From positions 62,001 to 126,000 of the IMG/VR virus record IMGVR_UViG_3300042465_006864: 64,000 nt of DNA. One strand, written 5' to 3'. The notes below the pieces were generated by a model. That model was given only the letters and a program-made list of their open reading frames with translations. It did not search any database and had not been told where the DNA came from. The translations under genes were made by a program, and so were the position numbers. This stretch comes from a virus. Every line of letters starts with the position of its first letter. Position 1 is the first letter of the stretch. Below, piece after piece: positions 1-6,317 of this stretch.

Positions 1-40
1 AAATTATCATTCCCTCGCCATTTTTTAATCAAAATAAATG

Positions 41-68
41 TTGACAAACTGCCGCGATTTGCTACATT
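41..68 (+). promoter_or_regulatory. Early promoter of the 91-654 gene
   Basis: TTGACA (41-46), 16-bp spacer, TACATT (63-68). A short leader ending in ACTACT runs to the ATG at 91. No Shine-Dalgarno sequence is present. Confidence 0.75.
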
Positions 69-90
69 TCTCCCGCACCCAATTACTACT

Positions 91-654
91 ATGCAGACAC
101 AAGAAACAATACAAGAAATCGGCAACTACGAAAGCTCACTCGACACCATCGCCTGTGAACTCCTCCAATACGTCACACCCGAGACGAAAGAACTTTATTA
201 TGCTTTTAGCAAGGCATTGCAGTTTGACCTCAGAGAAAAATTCGGAAACGTGTTCGAAAACTTCCTCGTCACGCAGAAAACAAAAAAAGAAATTCTTAAA
301 GAAGCTTTTGAATACTATGCCGCCGATCCTTCTCGCAGAGCAACTAACGCAGAAGGCAGTTGCAGATACCTTATGGAAGACGGTCGCAAATGTGCCGTTG
401 GTCGCTGCTTAATCGAAGGAAAGAAAATTTGCTTTAGCGGTATGCAAAAAGACGCTATCTTTGCAGAGATCCAAGCGAATCAAATCGACAATCTCGACTC
501 TCATTTGTTGCCAGAGTATCGGGGGCATGATGTTGGTTTTTGGCAGGAGCTTCAATACTGGCACGATAGCTGTTTGAACTTTACAGAGACAGGTTTGTCT
601 GAAAAAGGGCAGCAGCAAGCTGAGTTTCTTTTGACAAACTATGCCGACAAATAA
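91..654 (+). CDS. Conserved phage protein of unknown function with CxY/CAVG motif
   Basis: A 187-residue protein. The middle carries a cysteine-rich signature (EGSCRY, then GRKCAVGRC at about residues 88-106) of the kind seen in small uncharacterised phage proteins that share a G-x-C-x-Y...C-A-V-G pattern. The three cysteines could bind metal or form a structural core, but no catalytic family is recognised. The start is fixed by the promoter and the ACT-rich leader just upstream. It is first in a plus-strand run of five small genes, each with little or no intergenic space; the -35 box of the next promoter begins right after this stop codon. The overlapping frame at 38-412 is a shadow. The gene is secure; its function is unknown. 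Confidence 0.85.
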   Translation: MQTQETIQEIGNYESSLDTIACELLQYVTPETKELYYAFSKALQFDLREKFGNVFENFLVTQKTKKEILKEAFEYYAADPSRRATNAEGSCRYLMEDGRKCAVGRCLIEGKKICFSGMQKDAIFAEIQANQIDNLDSHLLPEYRGHDVGFWQELQYWHDSCLNFTETGLSEKGQQQAEFLLTNYADK

Positions 655-655
655 C

Positions 656-684
656 TTGACACAATCCCTAAAATCTATTACTTT
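656..684 (+). promoter_or_regulatory. Early promoter of the 695-883 gene
   Basis: TTGACA (656-661), 17 bp, TACTTT (679-684), then 10 nt (TGCGCCCGAT) to the ATG at 695. This moves the start to 695 rather than the upstream ATG at 641, which lies before the promoter. Confidence 0.75.
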
Positions 685-694
685 TGCGCCCGAT

Positions 695-883
695 ATGAAA
701 GACTACCTTGGACAAGAATTGCAAGTTGGAGACCTAGTGATTTACTATGTAGGCAAATATAGAGAATTTGCGACGAACAAAATTGTTAAAATAACAAACC
801 ATTTTGTATTTATTGATGAAGGCGATCCTCGGAGCAGACCTTTTAAGCAGAGAGGTGAACAAGTGATTAAAGCCCCCAAGTAA
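695..883 (+). CDS. Small phage protein, SH3-like beta fold suspected
   Basis: A 62-residue protein beginning MKDYLGQELQVGDLVIYYV. The strand-rich pattern with V-G-D-x-V at residues 12-16 is typical of small SH3- or KOW-like barrels in phage accessory proteins; this is inferred from pattern only. The frame is open upstream to an ATG at 641, but that ATG lies before the -35 box, so the start at 695 is preferred: a transcript begun at this promoter would contain only the later ATG. It lies between two other promoter-bearing small genes. Function unknown. Confidence 0.7.
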   Translation: MKDYLGQELQVGDLVIYYVGKYREFATNKIVKITNHFVFIDEGDPRSRPFKQRGEQVIKAPK

Positions 884-894
884 TAAAAATTAAC

Positions 895-923
895 TTGACA
901 CAACCCACAAAATAAACAACAAT
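895..923 (+). promoter_or_regulatory. Probable early promoter of the 937-1194 gene (weak -10)
   Basis: TTGACA (895-900), 17 bp, AACAAT (918-923), then 13 nt to ATG. The -35 is perfect; the -10 is poorer than in the other copies. Confidence 0.55.
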
Positions 924-936
924 CCCTTCTCACCTT

Positions 937-1194
937 ATGATTACATCAGAACAACTACTAGAAAATCGCAGCATCACAGAACCAACGGTCGCAACCCTAA
1001 TCTTAGATGTGCCGTGGAACGAAACAAATTACGGAAACATTCTGCGAAATTTTTTCGATAACGTAACAGAGGAAGTCTTTGATAATACAGAGATTCTCGA
1101 ATACGAGCCAGTCTCATACGATAGCGAAAAGCAAACCTTTCAAATCAAATATACTCTTGGGGTCGTTGACCTACTGGAACCAATCGAAGCATAA
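937..1194 (+). CDS. Hypothetical acidic phage protein
   Basis: An 85-residue acidic protein without recognised domains (begins MITSEQLLENRS). The second half alternates charged and aromatic residues as in a small alpha/beta fold. It sits between a TTGACA promoter and a 46-codon gene 18 nt downstream, and the two are probably co-transcribed. Function unknown. Confidence 0.7.
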   Translation: MITSEQLLENRSITEPTVATLILDVPWNETNYGNILRNFFDNVTEEVFDNTEILEYEPVSYDSEKQTFQIKYTLGVVDLLEPIEA

Positions 1195-1212
1195 TTCTAA
1201 CACCAAAACAAA

Positions 1213-1353
1213 ATGAAACAAATAAAACAATTCTTTTGCCGCCTATTCAATCGCCGCCAGCCTACCTACGGCGCACAGATTTTCCAACAGCGCAGCTGGC
1301 TCACCAAGCAGGTCGATGATGCACTCTGGAAAAAATACCAAGGATTAAATTAA
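1213..1353 (+). CDS. Small basic phage protein (46 aa)
   Basis: A 46-codon frame, MKQIKQFFCRLFNRR..., ending YQGLN. It is basic at the N-terminus and has two Trp residues near the end (RSWLTKQ, ALWKKY). It follows the 937 gene by 18 nt without its own promoter and ends 4 nt before the -35 box of the next gene, so it fills the gap exactly. No homologous family is recognised. It is short and so less certain than its neighbours. Confidence 0.5.
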   Translation: MKQIKQFFCRLFNRRQPTYGAQIFQQRSWLTKQVDDALWKKYQGLN

Positions 1354-1357
1354 GTTC

Positions 1358-1386
1358 TTGACAAATTGCCCCGAAACAGCTACATT
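1358..1386 (+). promoter_or_regulatory. Early promoter of the 1426-1959 gene
   Basis: TTGACA (1358-1363), 17 bp, TACATT (1381-1386). The 39-nt leader is rich in ACTA words (AACAACTACTAAACTACT) and lacks a Shine-Dalgarno sequence. Confidence 0.8.
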
Positions 1387-1425
1387 TCTCGCGCCCCCCG
1401 AAACAACTACTAAACTACTAATACT

Positions 1426-1959
1426 ATGCCTAATTGGACTCACAACAAACTAACCATAACAAACTCCACTCCAAAGCTCGAAGAGTTCCTCAAGGAACAC
1501 GGCTTGTCTTTTGAGGCTATCGTAAAACCAGAGCGTCCTGAGAATTACGGAGATGGTTGTTCTACTATCGCCGCCCAAACTGATGCTTGGGGAACTAAGT
1601 GGGACTTGGATGAAACCGAAGCAAAAGAAACCGCCGCTTCTCTTTTAGAGAATGACGAATGTATTTTCGATACAGCATGGTCGCCACCATCGGAAGCGAT
1701 TCGCGCACTGAGCGAGTTGACTGGTGCGTCTTTTCTTCTTGCTTACTATGAGCCAGGATGTTGGTTCTGGGGAGTGGAAGACATCTCCGAAGGTTTCATC
1801 TACCCCGAGTTAGATAGCAATGAAACACAAGAGCAGCTCCACGAATTTCTTGTCCAATACATGGACTACAGCACCGAAGAGGCTACTGAAGCTGTAGGCT
1901 GGGACGAAGAGGACGAAGAGGAAGAAGAAGAGAAGGAGGAAGAAGAATCCAAGGCGTAA
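1426..1959 (+). CDS. YubB/Api92-like ferredoxin-fold phage protein
   Basis: A 177-residue protein with the features of the YubB (Api92-like, DUF1281) ferredoxin-like family common in phages and plasmids: N-terminal MPNWTHNKLTI, the block WGTKWD, then F-x-TAWSPPSEA, and YYEPG-x-x-FxG near residue 105. The family's biochemical role is not known. The last 25 residues are almost entirely Asp/Glu (an EE tract after the GWDEED segment), an acidic tail not required by the fold. The gene ends just before a classic hairpin terminator and closes the plus-strand early cluster, converging with the minus-strand cluster. Confidence 0.85.
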   Translation: MPNWTHNKLTITNSTPKLEEFLKEHGLSFEAIVKPERPENYGDGCSTIAAQTDAWGTKWDLDETEAKETAASLLENDECIFDTAWSPPSEAIRALSELTGASFLLAYYEPGCWFWGVEDISEGFIYPELDSNETQEQLHEFLVQYMDYSTEEATEAVGWDEEDEEEEEEKEEEESKA

Positions 1960-1990
1960 ATGCCAAACGCCAAATAAGCAAATAACAAAT

Positions 1991-2018
1991 AAGCGCACTG
2001 GGAAACTGGTGCGCTTTT
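1991..2018 (+). terminator. Intrinsic terminator of the plus-strand early cluster
   Basis: The inverted repeat AAGCGCAC / GTGCGCTT around a 10-nt loop, running into TTTT. It lies 32 nt after the stop at 1959 and is the best canonical terminator in the early region. Confidence 0.75.
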
Positions 2019-2111
2019 CAATTATGCCCCCGATCTAATCAAATAATGCCAAATAAGGAATGAGTGCGCCTAAATAAGCGATAGGGGGAAATGATGGTCA
2101 AAAGTGATATG

Positions 2112-2202
2112 CATAAACCGTTGAGCGTCAACGAGTTACAGCAAAATGACCCCTACGGGGTCTTCTCCGTGTAAGTCGTTCATTATCAACAACTTATGAC
2201 GA
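2112..2202 (+). repeat. 91-bp triple-hairpin repeat, copy 1
   Basis: First of ten copies. It has three consecutive stem-loops: a GTTGA-nnn-TCAAC arm, a central GACCCC-loop-GGGGTC arm and a second GTTGA/TCAAC-type arm. The central loop here is TACG (a UNCG loop on the plus strand). It lies in tandem with copy 2 between convergent gene clusters. Confidence 0.95.
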
Positions 2203-2207
2203 GCAGT

Positions 2208-2298
2208 CGTAAACCGTTGAGTTTCAACAACTTACGGCGAAACGACCCCGTAGGGGTCGCGTGGGTGTAAGTCGTTGAGTATCAACAACTTACGACGA
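2208..2298 (+). repeat. 91-bp triple-hairpin repeat, copy 2
   Basis: Same orientation as copy 1 and only 5 bp away. The central loop reads GTAG, which is CTAC on the other strand, so the UACG loop is on the minus strand. Confidence 0.95.
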
Positions 2299-2305
2299 TG
2301 ATTAA

Positions 2306-2329
2306 CCCTACCCCCGCCAAGGGGTAGGG
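2306..2329 (-). terminator. Strong hairpin 3' of the 2341 gene
   Basis: CCCTACCCC / GGGGTAGGG, a perfect 9-bp stem with a 6-nt loop, beginning 11 nt beyond the stop at 2341. There is no U-tract, so termination is not certain; it may protect the RNA 3' end. Confidence 0.5.
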
Positions 2330-2340
2330 CATACCATGTA

Positions 2341-2601
2341 TCACTTACCGTTAGAAAGGTCTAGCATATCTTCAGCCAATATCGAGATGAGTTCTTCCGT
2401 GTATGCATACGGATCATCGCCGCATGATTGAGCGAGTCTTTCAATCGCATCCCACAGCATAATGCGGGGGCGGTTCTCGTCGTCCTCGTCAACCAAGGCA
2501 CAGCAGAGTTGGTCAGCTGTTAGATCGGGAACTTGTGAAAGAAAGTGTCCCGCAGCGCGGAGATATAGGGCGGCATTTTTCGGGTCGTTAAGGTCTGTCA
2601 T
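2341..2601 (-). CDS. Hypothetical acidic helical phage protein
   Basis: An 86-residue acidic protein (MTDLNDPKNAALYLRAAGHFL...). The pattern of alternating Leu/Ala heptads suggests an all-helical fold. Motifs include an LTADQLCCALVDEDDE stretch and a DDPYAYTEEL segment. No family is recognised. The start is fixed by the promoter at 2611-2639, whose -10 box lies 9 nt before the ATG. It is the last gene of the minus-strand early cluster. Confidence 0.75.
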   Translation of the reverse strand: MTDLNDPKNAALYLRAAGHFLSQVPDLTADQLCCALVDEDDENRPRIMLWDAIERLAQSCGDDPYAYTEELISILAEDMLDLSNGK

Positions 2602-2610
2602 AACAGGGAA

Positions 2611-2639
2611 AAGTTAGTTGTTTCGGGGGGAGTTGTCAA
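2611..2639 (-). promoter_or_regulatory. Early leaderless-type promoter of the 2341-2601 gene
   Basis: Minus strand: TTGACA (2639-2634), 17 bp, TAACTT (2616-2611), then TTCCCTGTT and ATG. It overlaps the stop codon and last codons of the upstream gene 2614-2814. Confidence 0.85.
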
Positions 2640-2814
2640 GGTTATTTTCGGGAGTGAGATAGATTTTTCCGTAAGATGTTTCTAACGAAAAAGAGCCGTC
2701 TTGTAACTCCACAAAGTTTTCCATGGTATACATGGATTGTCCGATTTCATCCATGATGCGAGCAACAGCCACTTCATCCAGATCATCGCGAGGAATATCA
2801 ATAGTAATTCTCAT
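2614..2814 (-). CDS. Hypothetical small phage protein
   Basis: A 66-residue protein beginning MRITIDIPRDDLDEVAVARIMDE, suggesting a strand-helix start. No family is recognised. The -10 box lies 8 nt before the ATG. Its last codons contain the promoter for the next gene, showing how tightly single-gene units are packed here. Confidence 0.7.
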   Translation of the reverse strand: MRITIDIPRDDLDEVAVARIMDEIGQSMYTMENFVELQDGSFSLETSYGKIYLTPENNLDNSPRNN

Positions 2815-2822
2815 AGAAAGAA

Positions 2823-2851
2823 AAGTTAGTTGATTTGGGGGGAGTTGTCAA
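2823..2851 (-). promoter_or_regulatory. Early leaderless-type promoter of the 2614-2814 gene
   Basis: Minus strand: TTGACA (2851-2846), 17 bp, TAACTT (2828-2823), TTCTTTCT, ATG. Confidence 0.85.
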
Positions 2852-2854
2852 GTA

Positions 2855-2917
2855 TTATGCGCTCAATGCTAGAATAAAAAGCAGGAACGCAAGAAACAAA
2901 ATTTGTCCTATGGTCAT
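2855..2917 (-). CDS. Tiny single-span membrane peptide coupled to GP88 copy A
   Basis: A 20-codon frame, MTIGQILFLAFLLFILALSA, almost wholly hydrophobic and long enough for one membrane span. Its ATG overlaps the stop of the GP88-family gene as ATGA, a classic translational-coupling arrangement, and it ends 3 nt before the next promoter. A similar 18-residue peptide (8887-8943) follows the second GP88 gene, which argues against chance. Role unknown; a small membrane partner of GP88 is inference. Confidence 0.5.
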   Translation of the reverse strand: MTIGQILFLAFLLFILALSA

Positions 2918-3612
2918 GCAGGTTCAATCACAAAGCCCGAAGAATCTTTTTTCGCTTTGCCTTTTTCGACAAGCCCGACAATGACGTTTTGAGGGTCAAG
3001 AAAGCGCAGGTCACTTTCGTCACCGCTAACGACACGATACCCTTTCCAATTCTCAGGAAGCGAGCCACGGAAAACCACGGCAACATTTCCACCACTGGCA
3101 AGAATAGCGTCAACCAATTTTTCGTTAGACTCAGAACGGGAGAACGTCAACTGATAGTTCGATGGAAATTCACCAGTCAAGAAAGCACTCATTCGTTGCG
3201 CTGACTTGGTATAGTCGTAGAAGGTCACTTGAGGAAACAAATCAAAAACAGTTTTGCCGTTCAGTTTAATTTTTTCCCAAGGAAGATCGCTTGTAAGGTT
3301 CAAGCGGAAACAAGGAACAAGATTTTTCTTTTGCGCCGATTTGATTGCGGCAGCTATCTCTTTCACAAGTTGCGCCATGAACAAAGCCTTATCTTGAAAG
3401 AAGAATTTTGTTTTGGCGATACGGGCAGCTTGAACAGTTGCGAAGATTCCATGTCCCGAAGTGTCAAGACAAGCAGCCTCACAGCCAACGCTTGAATGCT
3501 GGCAGGTGTTGTAGCCCGATTTTGTGCTAGGCGCGAGGTGAACGCCGAACGTCTGGAAGCCTTGAGCTTCCCCTTTTTTGATTTTGCTATTTGAAGTAGT
3601 TAGTAATTTCAT
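2914..3612 (-). CDS. GP88-family phage protein, copy A
   Basis: A 232-residue protein starting MKLLTTSNSKIKKGE. The frame stays open to 3930, but the promoter at 3621-3648 sets the start at 3612, matching the paralogue at 8958-9653. Both show the GP88 (mycobacteriophage gene 88-like) family pattern: T-F-G-x-HLAP, SGYNTC, a CxxAC segment in the N-terminal third, RLNLTSDLPWEK, QVTFYDYTK, YQLTFSRSE, NVAVVFR, and a C-terminal GDESDLRFLD...GLVEKGKAKKDSSGFVIE. The family is widespread in phages; its biochemical function is not established. The four conserved Cys suggest a metal or Fe-S site. It is followed by a coupled membrane peptide. Confidence 0.9.
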   Translation of the reverse strand: MKLLTTSNSKIKKGEAQGFQTFGVHLAPSTKSGYNTCQHSSVGCEAACLDTSGHGIFATVQAARIAKTKFFFQDKALFMAQLVKEIAAAIKSAQKKNLVPCFRLNLTSDLPWEKIKLNGKTVFDLFPQVTFYDYTKSAQRMSAFLTGEFPSNYQLTFSRSESNEKLVDAILASGGNVAVVFRGSLPENWKGYRVVSGDESDLRFLDPQNVIVGLVEKGKAKKDSSGFVIEPA

Positions 3613-3620
3613 GCGGAGAA

Positions 3621-3648
3621 AAGTTAGTTGTTTCGGGGGAGTTGTCAA
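3621..3648 (-). promoter_or_regulatory. Early leaderless-type promoter of GP88 copy A
   Basis: Minus strand: TTGACA (3648-3643), 16 bp, TAACTT (3626-3621), TTCTCCGC, ATG. It decides the start at 3612 against the longer open frame. Confidence 0.85.
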
Positions 3649-3652
3649 GAAT

Positions 3653-4012
3653 TTACCACCAAGAATCGTAAAAAACTTTCTTGCCGTCCTTGATAGCTTG
3701 GCGAGCCGTTGCGATAAACTCCAGGGTTTTTTGCTTGTAGTGGTCATCATCGCGAGAATCAGCACCAAAAAAGAAACCTTGTGTTTCTGGCAAACTGCTA
3801 CCAAGAATGTCTTGCTCCAGTTTGTCAAGATTTTCCATATTGAGTTCCAGCGGAATGCAGTTGAAGGAGCCATCTTCATCATGCTTCTTGGGGCAACCTT
3901 GTTTTTCCCACAGGTTTTCCATCCAGCCATGCAGCGCGTTATGCTTGCGCCAGTAGGCGATTTCTTCTTTGTTTTTTCCTTTTGTAGTGTATGCGAATTG
4001 ATCGAGTCCCAT
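3653..4012 (-). CDS. Conserved phage protein (MGLDQFAY...FYDSWW family)
   Basis: A 119-residue protein recognisable as a widespread phage family of unknown function: it opens MGLDQFAY, carries YWRKHNALHGWMENLW in the first third, GFFFGAD in the middle and ends with an FYDSWW motif. The His/Trp-rich block and conserved acidic positions could form a small enzyme site, but no reaction is known. A promoter with a longer (about 40 nt) ACT-rich leader precedes it. Confidence 0.85.
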   Translation of the reverse strand: MGLDQFAYTTKGKNKEEIAYWRKHNALHGWMENLWEKQGCPKKHDEDGSFNCIPLELNMENLDKLEQDILGSSLPETQGFFFGADSRDDDHYKQKTLEFIATARQAIKDGKKVFYDSWW

Positions 4013-4053
4013 AGTATTGATTAGTTAGTTGTTAGTGATTTCGTGACGGGCAA

Positions 4054-4081
4054 AGAATATCATTTTGCGGCAGAGTGTCAA
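4054..4081 (-). promoter_or_regulatory. Early promoter of the 3653-4012 gene
   Basis: Minus strand: TTGACA (4081-4076), 16 bp, TATTCT (4059-4054). The leader of about 40 nt is made largely of ACTAAC words before the ATG. Confidence 0.7.
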
Positions 4082-4143
4082 CATTTATTTGATTAAAAAA
4101 TAAAAAAAAATAAACCTTGACAATCTCAGGCAATCGCTCAAGT

Positions 4144-4232
4144 CGTAAACCGTTGAGCGTCAACGACTTACGCCAAAACGACCCCGAAGGGGTCGCGTCG
4201 ATGTAACTCGTTGAGTGTCAACGACTTATGAC
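4144..4232 (+). repeat. 91-bp triple-hairpin repeat, copy 3
   Basis: Same layout and orientation as the other copies. The central loop is GAAG (UUCG on the minus strand). Confidence 0.95.
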
Positions 4233-4256
4233 AACCCCGCTTGCGCGGGGGTTGTC
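4230..4256 (-). terminator. Hairpin 3' of the DUF932-like gene
   Basis: GACAACCCCGC / GCGGGGGTTGTC with a TTGC loop and one bulged G, 15 nt beyond the stop at 4272 and overlapping the end of repeat copy 3. On the plus strand it runs into CAAGTC and a T-tract; on the minus strand it has no U-tract. Confidence 0.45.
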
Positions 4257-4271
4257 AAGTCTTTTTTTCGC

Positions 4272-5072
4272 TTAGTCGCGGAAGTCCGTTCCGTCGAGTT
4301 CGGGCGCGTCCTCGCATCCCTTGGTGACAATCTCCTGCACCTCGATTACAGGGGCGTGACTCGCCACACGGTCAAAGATGCTTTGAGTGGTCATCGTGCG
4401 GAAAGGCAGCTTGCTAAGGTCGCCCCCTTTGAGGTTCTCAGTGATGGAATTGTAAAGACTCCAGAGAGTGCGTCCCTTGAACTCTTCATGGCGCGGATTG
4501 CGGAACTCTTCAATCGCGGCGTAAATGTCGCGAGCGGGGAACGCTTTGGAATCAACAAGCGTCACCATCAGATCAGCCGCTTGCGCGTCACTGATTTCCG
4601 TGGTTTTATAGCGATCAATGCGCAAGCCCATATCGTTCCAATGAGACACAACGCGCCCCACGGCATCGCCAAGCACGCGAGGCAAATCGGTTAGAATGTT
4701 GAGGGTGTGGCGGCGAGCGAGCTTCACATCAGAAGCGAAGCAAAGATTCTCGCAAACCATCATGCGATTGCCGATGCAGACAGCGGCAGCAAAAGCCTTG
4801 TCGTGAGAGTTGCGCAAGCCAAGCACCACTTGGCGATCATCGCCAGAAATGCCCTTGCCAGTGAGTGCAAAGCCGCCGAAGTAGCGCAAGCCGCCACGGT
4901 GCAAAGCGTGTTCCTCTTCCAAGACAGTAAGACCAGCGTTCTCGATTGCCTTACGGGTGAGTGTGACAAGCAGGTCGTGAGGAATCGGGGTGTGTGACTC
5001 AGTAGCAGGTGGGGTTTCCACGCCGATGAGTTGCTCGAAGTTGACTTTGTTTTTTGCGATGATGAGTGCCAT
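4272..5072 (-). CDS. DUF932-like phage/plasmid protein
   Basis: A 266-residue protein resembling the DUF932 family (phage/plasmid-related protein): the block GLRNSHDKAFAAAVCIGNRMMVCENL followed by SDVKLARRHT is its signature. The family is often encoded by phages and plasmids next to defence or replication functions, but its activity is unknown. It is the largest gene of the early cluster and has a promoter (TTGACA, 16 bp, TACACT) with a 55-nt leader ending in ACTAACTAACTACTACT. The C-terminus is acidic. A strong frame on the opposite strand (4215-4694, 4707-4997) is a shadow of its biased codons. Confidence 0.85.
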   Translation of the reverse strand: MALIIAKNKVNFEQLIGVETPPATESHTPIPHDLLVTLTRKAIENAGLTVLEEEHALHRGGLRYFGGFALTGKGISGDDRQVVLGLRNSHDKAFAAAVCIGNRMMVCENLCFASDVKLARRHTLNILTDLPRVLGDAVGRVVSHWNDMGLRIDRYKTTEISDAQAADLMVTLVDSKAFPARDIYAAIEEFRNPRHEEFKGRTLWSLYNSITENLKGGDLSKLPFRTMTTQSIFDRVASHAPVIEVQEIVTKGCEDAPELDGTDFRD

Positions 5073-5127
5073 AATGGTAGTAGTAGTTAGTTAGTTTTGA
5101 AGTGTGCCAGTCATTGGCGACGAGGAA

Positions 5128-5155
5128 AGTGTAGCATTTCGGACGGAATTGTCAA
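5128..5155 (-). promoter_or_regulatory. Early promoter of the DUF932-like gene
   Basis: Minus strand: TTGACA (5155-5150), 16 bp, TACACT (5133-5128), TTCCTCGTC discriminator, then a long leader with ACTAAC/ACTACT repeats. Confidence 0.8.
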
Positions 5156-5187
5156 TATGTTTTTTGTATTTTTTCACAATTATTTTT

Positions 5188-5246
5188 GTGCGATTGCGCG
5201 AAAAAAGTTCTTGACACTCTCTAACAGAAAACCTCTAACAGATTTT
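5188..5246 (+). promoter_or_regulatory. Conserved upstream box with plus-strand TTGACA and CTAACAG words
   Basis: GCGCG, A-tract, TTGACA (5211-5216), then CTCTAACAGAAAA and a second CTAACAG. Related boxes lie beside several repeat copies (7541, 8621, 9954, 10467, 11641, 12615). No matching -10 is seen, so an operator or UP-type role is possible. Together with the promoter (5128-5155) and repeat copy 4 it fills the gene-free stretch 5073-5432. Confidence 0.4.
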
Positions 5247-5265
5247 TACTTACAGCAGTAATCTT

Positions 5266-5355
5266 CGTAAACCGTTAAGCGTCAACGACTTACAGCAAAA
5301 CGACCCCTTCGGGGTCGCATCGGCGTAACTCGTTGATACTCAACAACTTATGACG
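5266..5355 (+). repeat. 91-bp triple-hairpin repeat, copy 4
   Basis: The first arm reads GTTAAGCGTCAAC (one change from consensus). The central loop is TTCG on the plus strand. Confidence 0.95.
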
Positions 5356-5432
5356 CTTAGAAAATCCCCCACCAGAAGTAAGCTGCAATCAGTCGGGGCA
5401 TGAAGCCCCTTGTCCTTCTGGCGAGAGAAAAA

Positions 5433-5567
5433 TTATTTCTTTTGTTCTGCTATCTGCTTCTTGCCATCGCGCCTAACAAGTTTATTTTGTGCGCGTTTTC
5501 TATCGCGTAGATGTTTCCACCATTCGACAGTTCTAACAGAACCTTTTGATTTACTTGATGAAGCCAC
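5433..5567 (-). CDS. Basic WWKHL-motif small protein, GTG start or frameshift product
   Basis: A frame encoding a basic tail SKGSVRTVEWWKHLRD, RKRAQNKLVRR and DGKKQIAEQKK. The WWKHLR motif followed by R/K-rich residues is familiar from small phage proteins. There is no ATG in this frame; a GTG at 5567 is possible. Alternatively the frame is the +1 continuation of 5551-5694, since the two frames overlap across A6 runs and together read as one basic protein of about 90 residues. See findings. Coding is likely; the exact start is uncertain. Confidence 0.45.
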   Translation of the reverse strand: MASSSKSKGSVRTVEWWKHLRDRKRAQNKLVRRDGKKQIAEQKK

Positions 5568-5694
5568 GACATTCTTTTTTGTTAGATTCTTTTTTGCGAT
5601 CCTTGAGGGCAAAGCAAGGGGGAGGCATAGGATGACGGCTTAGGTTGCGCATGTCAAGAGAATTTTGCGCGAGTTGTTTTTTGTGGCGTTTCAT
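5551..5694 (-). CDS. Small basic protein coupled to SprT-like gene
   Basis: A 47-codon frame (MKRHKKQLAQNSLDMRNL...) whose ATG overlaps the stop of the SprT-like gene as ATGA. It contains MPPPCFALKDRKK and ends ECRGFIK. It may be only the first half of a protein that continues in another frame (5433-5567) by frameshift or because of an indel in an A6 run. Confidence 0.4.
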   Translation of the reverse strand: MKRHKKQLAQNSLDMRNLSRHPMPPPCFALKDRKKESNKKECRGFIK

Positions 5695-6044
5695 GCTATA
5701 GCTTGGTAGATGATTGGAATGTGAGTGCGAGCGGGTATTCCCATTTCTTTACACACGGCAGCGAAGTCTTTTCCGTGGAAACTACGGCGACCATTCTTAG
5801 TAAGAAGAAAACGATTGCCGTTGCGCTTCCACTGAATGTGATGAGCAATCTCATGCTTCAACACTTCGTCGAAAGTTTTGAAAGAGCAGAGAATGCGTTT
5901 GCTTAGTTTGATTTTACCTTCAGCAACATAAGCAAGACCAAGATGACGTTCAGAGTTCATCCATTGAATTTTGAGATGAGACATGCTCCATTGCTTTAGA
6001 GTCATGCGGATGTATTGTTCGATTTCGGAAGTGGTGGCAAACAT
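5691..6044 (-). CDS. SprT-like zinc metallopeptidase
   Basis: A 117-residue protein with the HExxH zinc-protease motif as HEIAHH at residues 64-69 and a downstream H-G-K-D-F at about 90-94 followed by CKEMG, the arrangement of SprT/Spartan-like proteases. The preceding segment (GKIKLSKRIL...TFDEVLKHE) also matches. It is shorter than cellular SprT and lacks the C-terminal four-Cys zinc ribbon. Family members cleave DNA-bound proteins; phage copies are common but their targets are unknown. A leaderless-type promoter (6054-6082) fixes the start; a small basic gene overlaps its stop. Confidence 0.88.
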   Translation of the reverse strand: MFATTSEIEQYIRMTLKQWSMSHLKIQWMNSERHLGLAYVAEGKIKLSKRILCSFKTFDEVLKHEIAHHIQWKRNGNRFLLTKNGRRSFHGKDFAAVCKEMGIPARTHIPIIYQAIA

Positions 6045-6053
6045 GGCGGCGAA

Positions 6054-6082
6054 AGTTTAAGGTTTTTGGGTGGTGGTGTCAA
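6054..6082 (-). promoter_or_regulatory. Early leaderless-type promoter of the SprT-like gene
   Basis: Minus strand: TTGACA (6082-6077), 17 bp, TAAACT (6059-6054), TTCGCCGCC, ATG. Confidence 0.85.
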
Positions 6083-6269
6083 TCTTTTTTTTTAATTGTT
6101 TTAAATTAAATTCAGTTCTTATTTTGCAAGCAGTAAGAGCAAAAGAGGGAATCAAAAAACCCATAGAACAAAACATAATCAAACCATCCAAAACAGTGCA
6201 GAGACCCTGCAAAGCGAAAAGTGGATATTCTAACAAATGAACTCTTTTTTTAACAAAGTGAATTTTCAT
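6057..6269 (-). CDS. Small two-span membrane protein
   Basis: A 70-residue protein with a hydrophobic core (about residues 15-48, LFALQGLCTVLDGL / IMFCSMGFLIPSFAL) that could form one or two membrane helices, followed by a basic tail KQLKKKIDTTTQKP. No signal peptidase site is evident. Function unknown. The end of the gene overlaps the promoter of the SprT-like gene. Confidence 0.65.
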   Translation of the reverse strand: MKIHFVKKRVHLLEYPLFALQGLCTVLDGLIMFCSMGFLIPSFALTACKIRTEFNLKQLKKKIDTTTQKP

Positions 6270-6278
6270 GGCGGCAAT

Positions 6279-6306
6279 AGATTAGTGTTTTTTGGGGAAG
6301 TGTCAA
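6279..6306 (-). promoter_or_regulatory. Early leaderless-type promoter of the 6057-6269 gene
   Basis: Minus strand: TTGACA (6306-6301), 16 bp, TAATCT (6284-6279), ATTGCCGCC, ATG. Confidence 0.85.
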
Positions 6307-6317
6307 CATATTTTTAA

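Noticed and set aside
38-412. 124-codon frame overlapping the 91-654 gene
   Set aside because: Starts before the promoter, with basic, low-complexity product; the other frame has the conserved Cys motif.
4215-4997. Plus-strand frames opposite the DUF932-like gene
   Set aside because: Antisense shadows of a conserved protein on the minus strand.
5410-5643. 77-codon plus-strand frame
   Set aside because: Overlaps the better-supported basic minus-strand frames; Phe/Arg-rich composition indicates a shadow.
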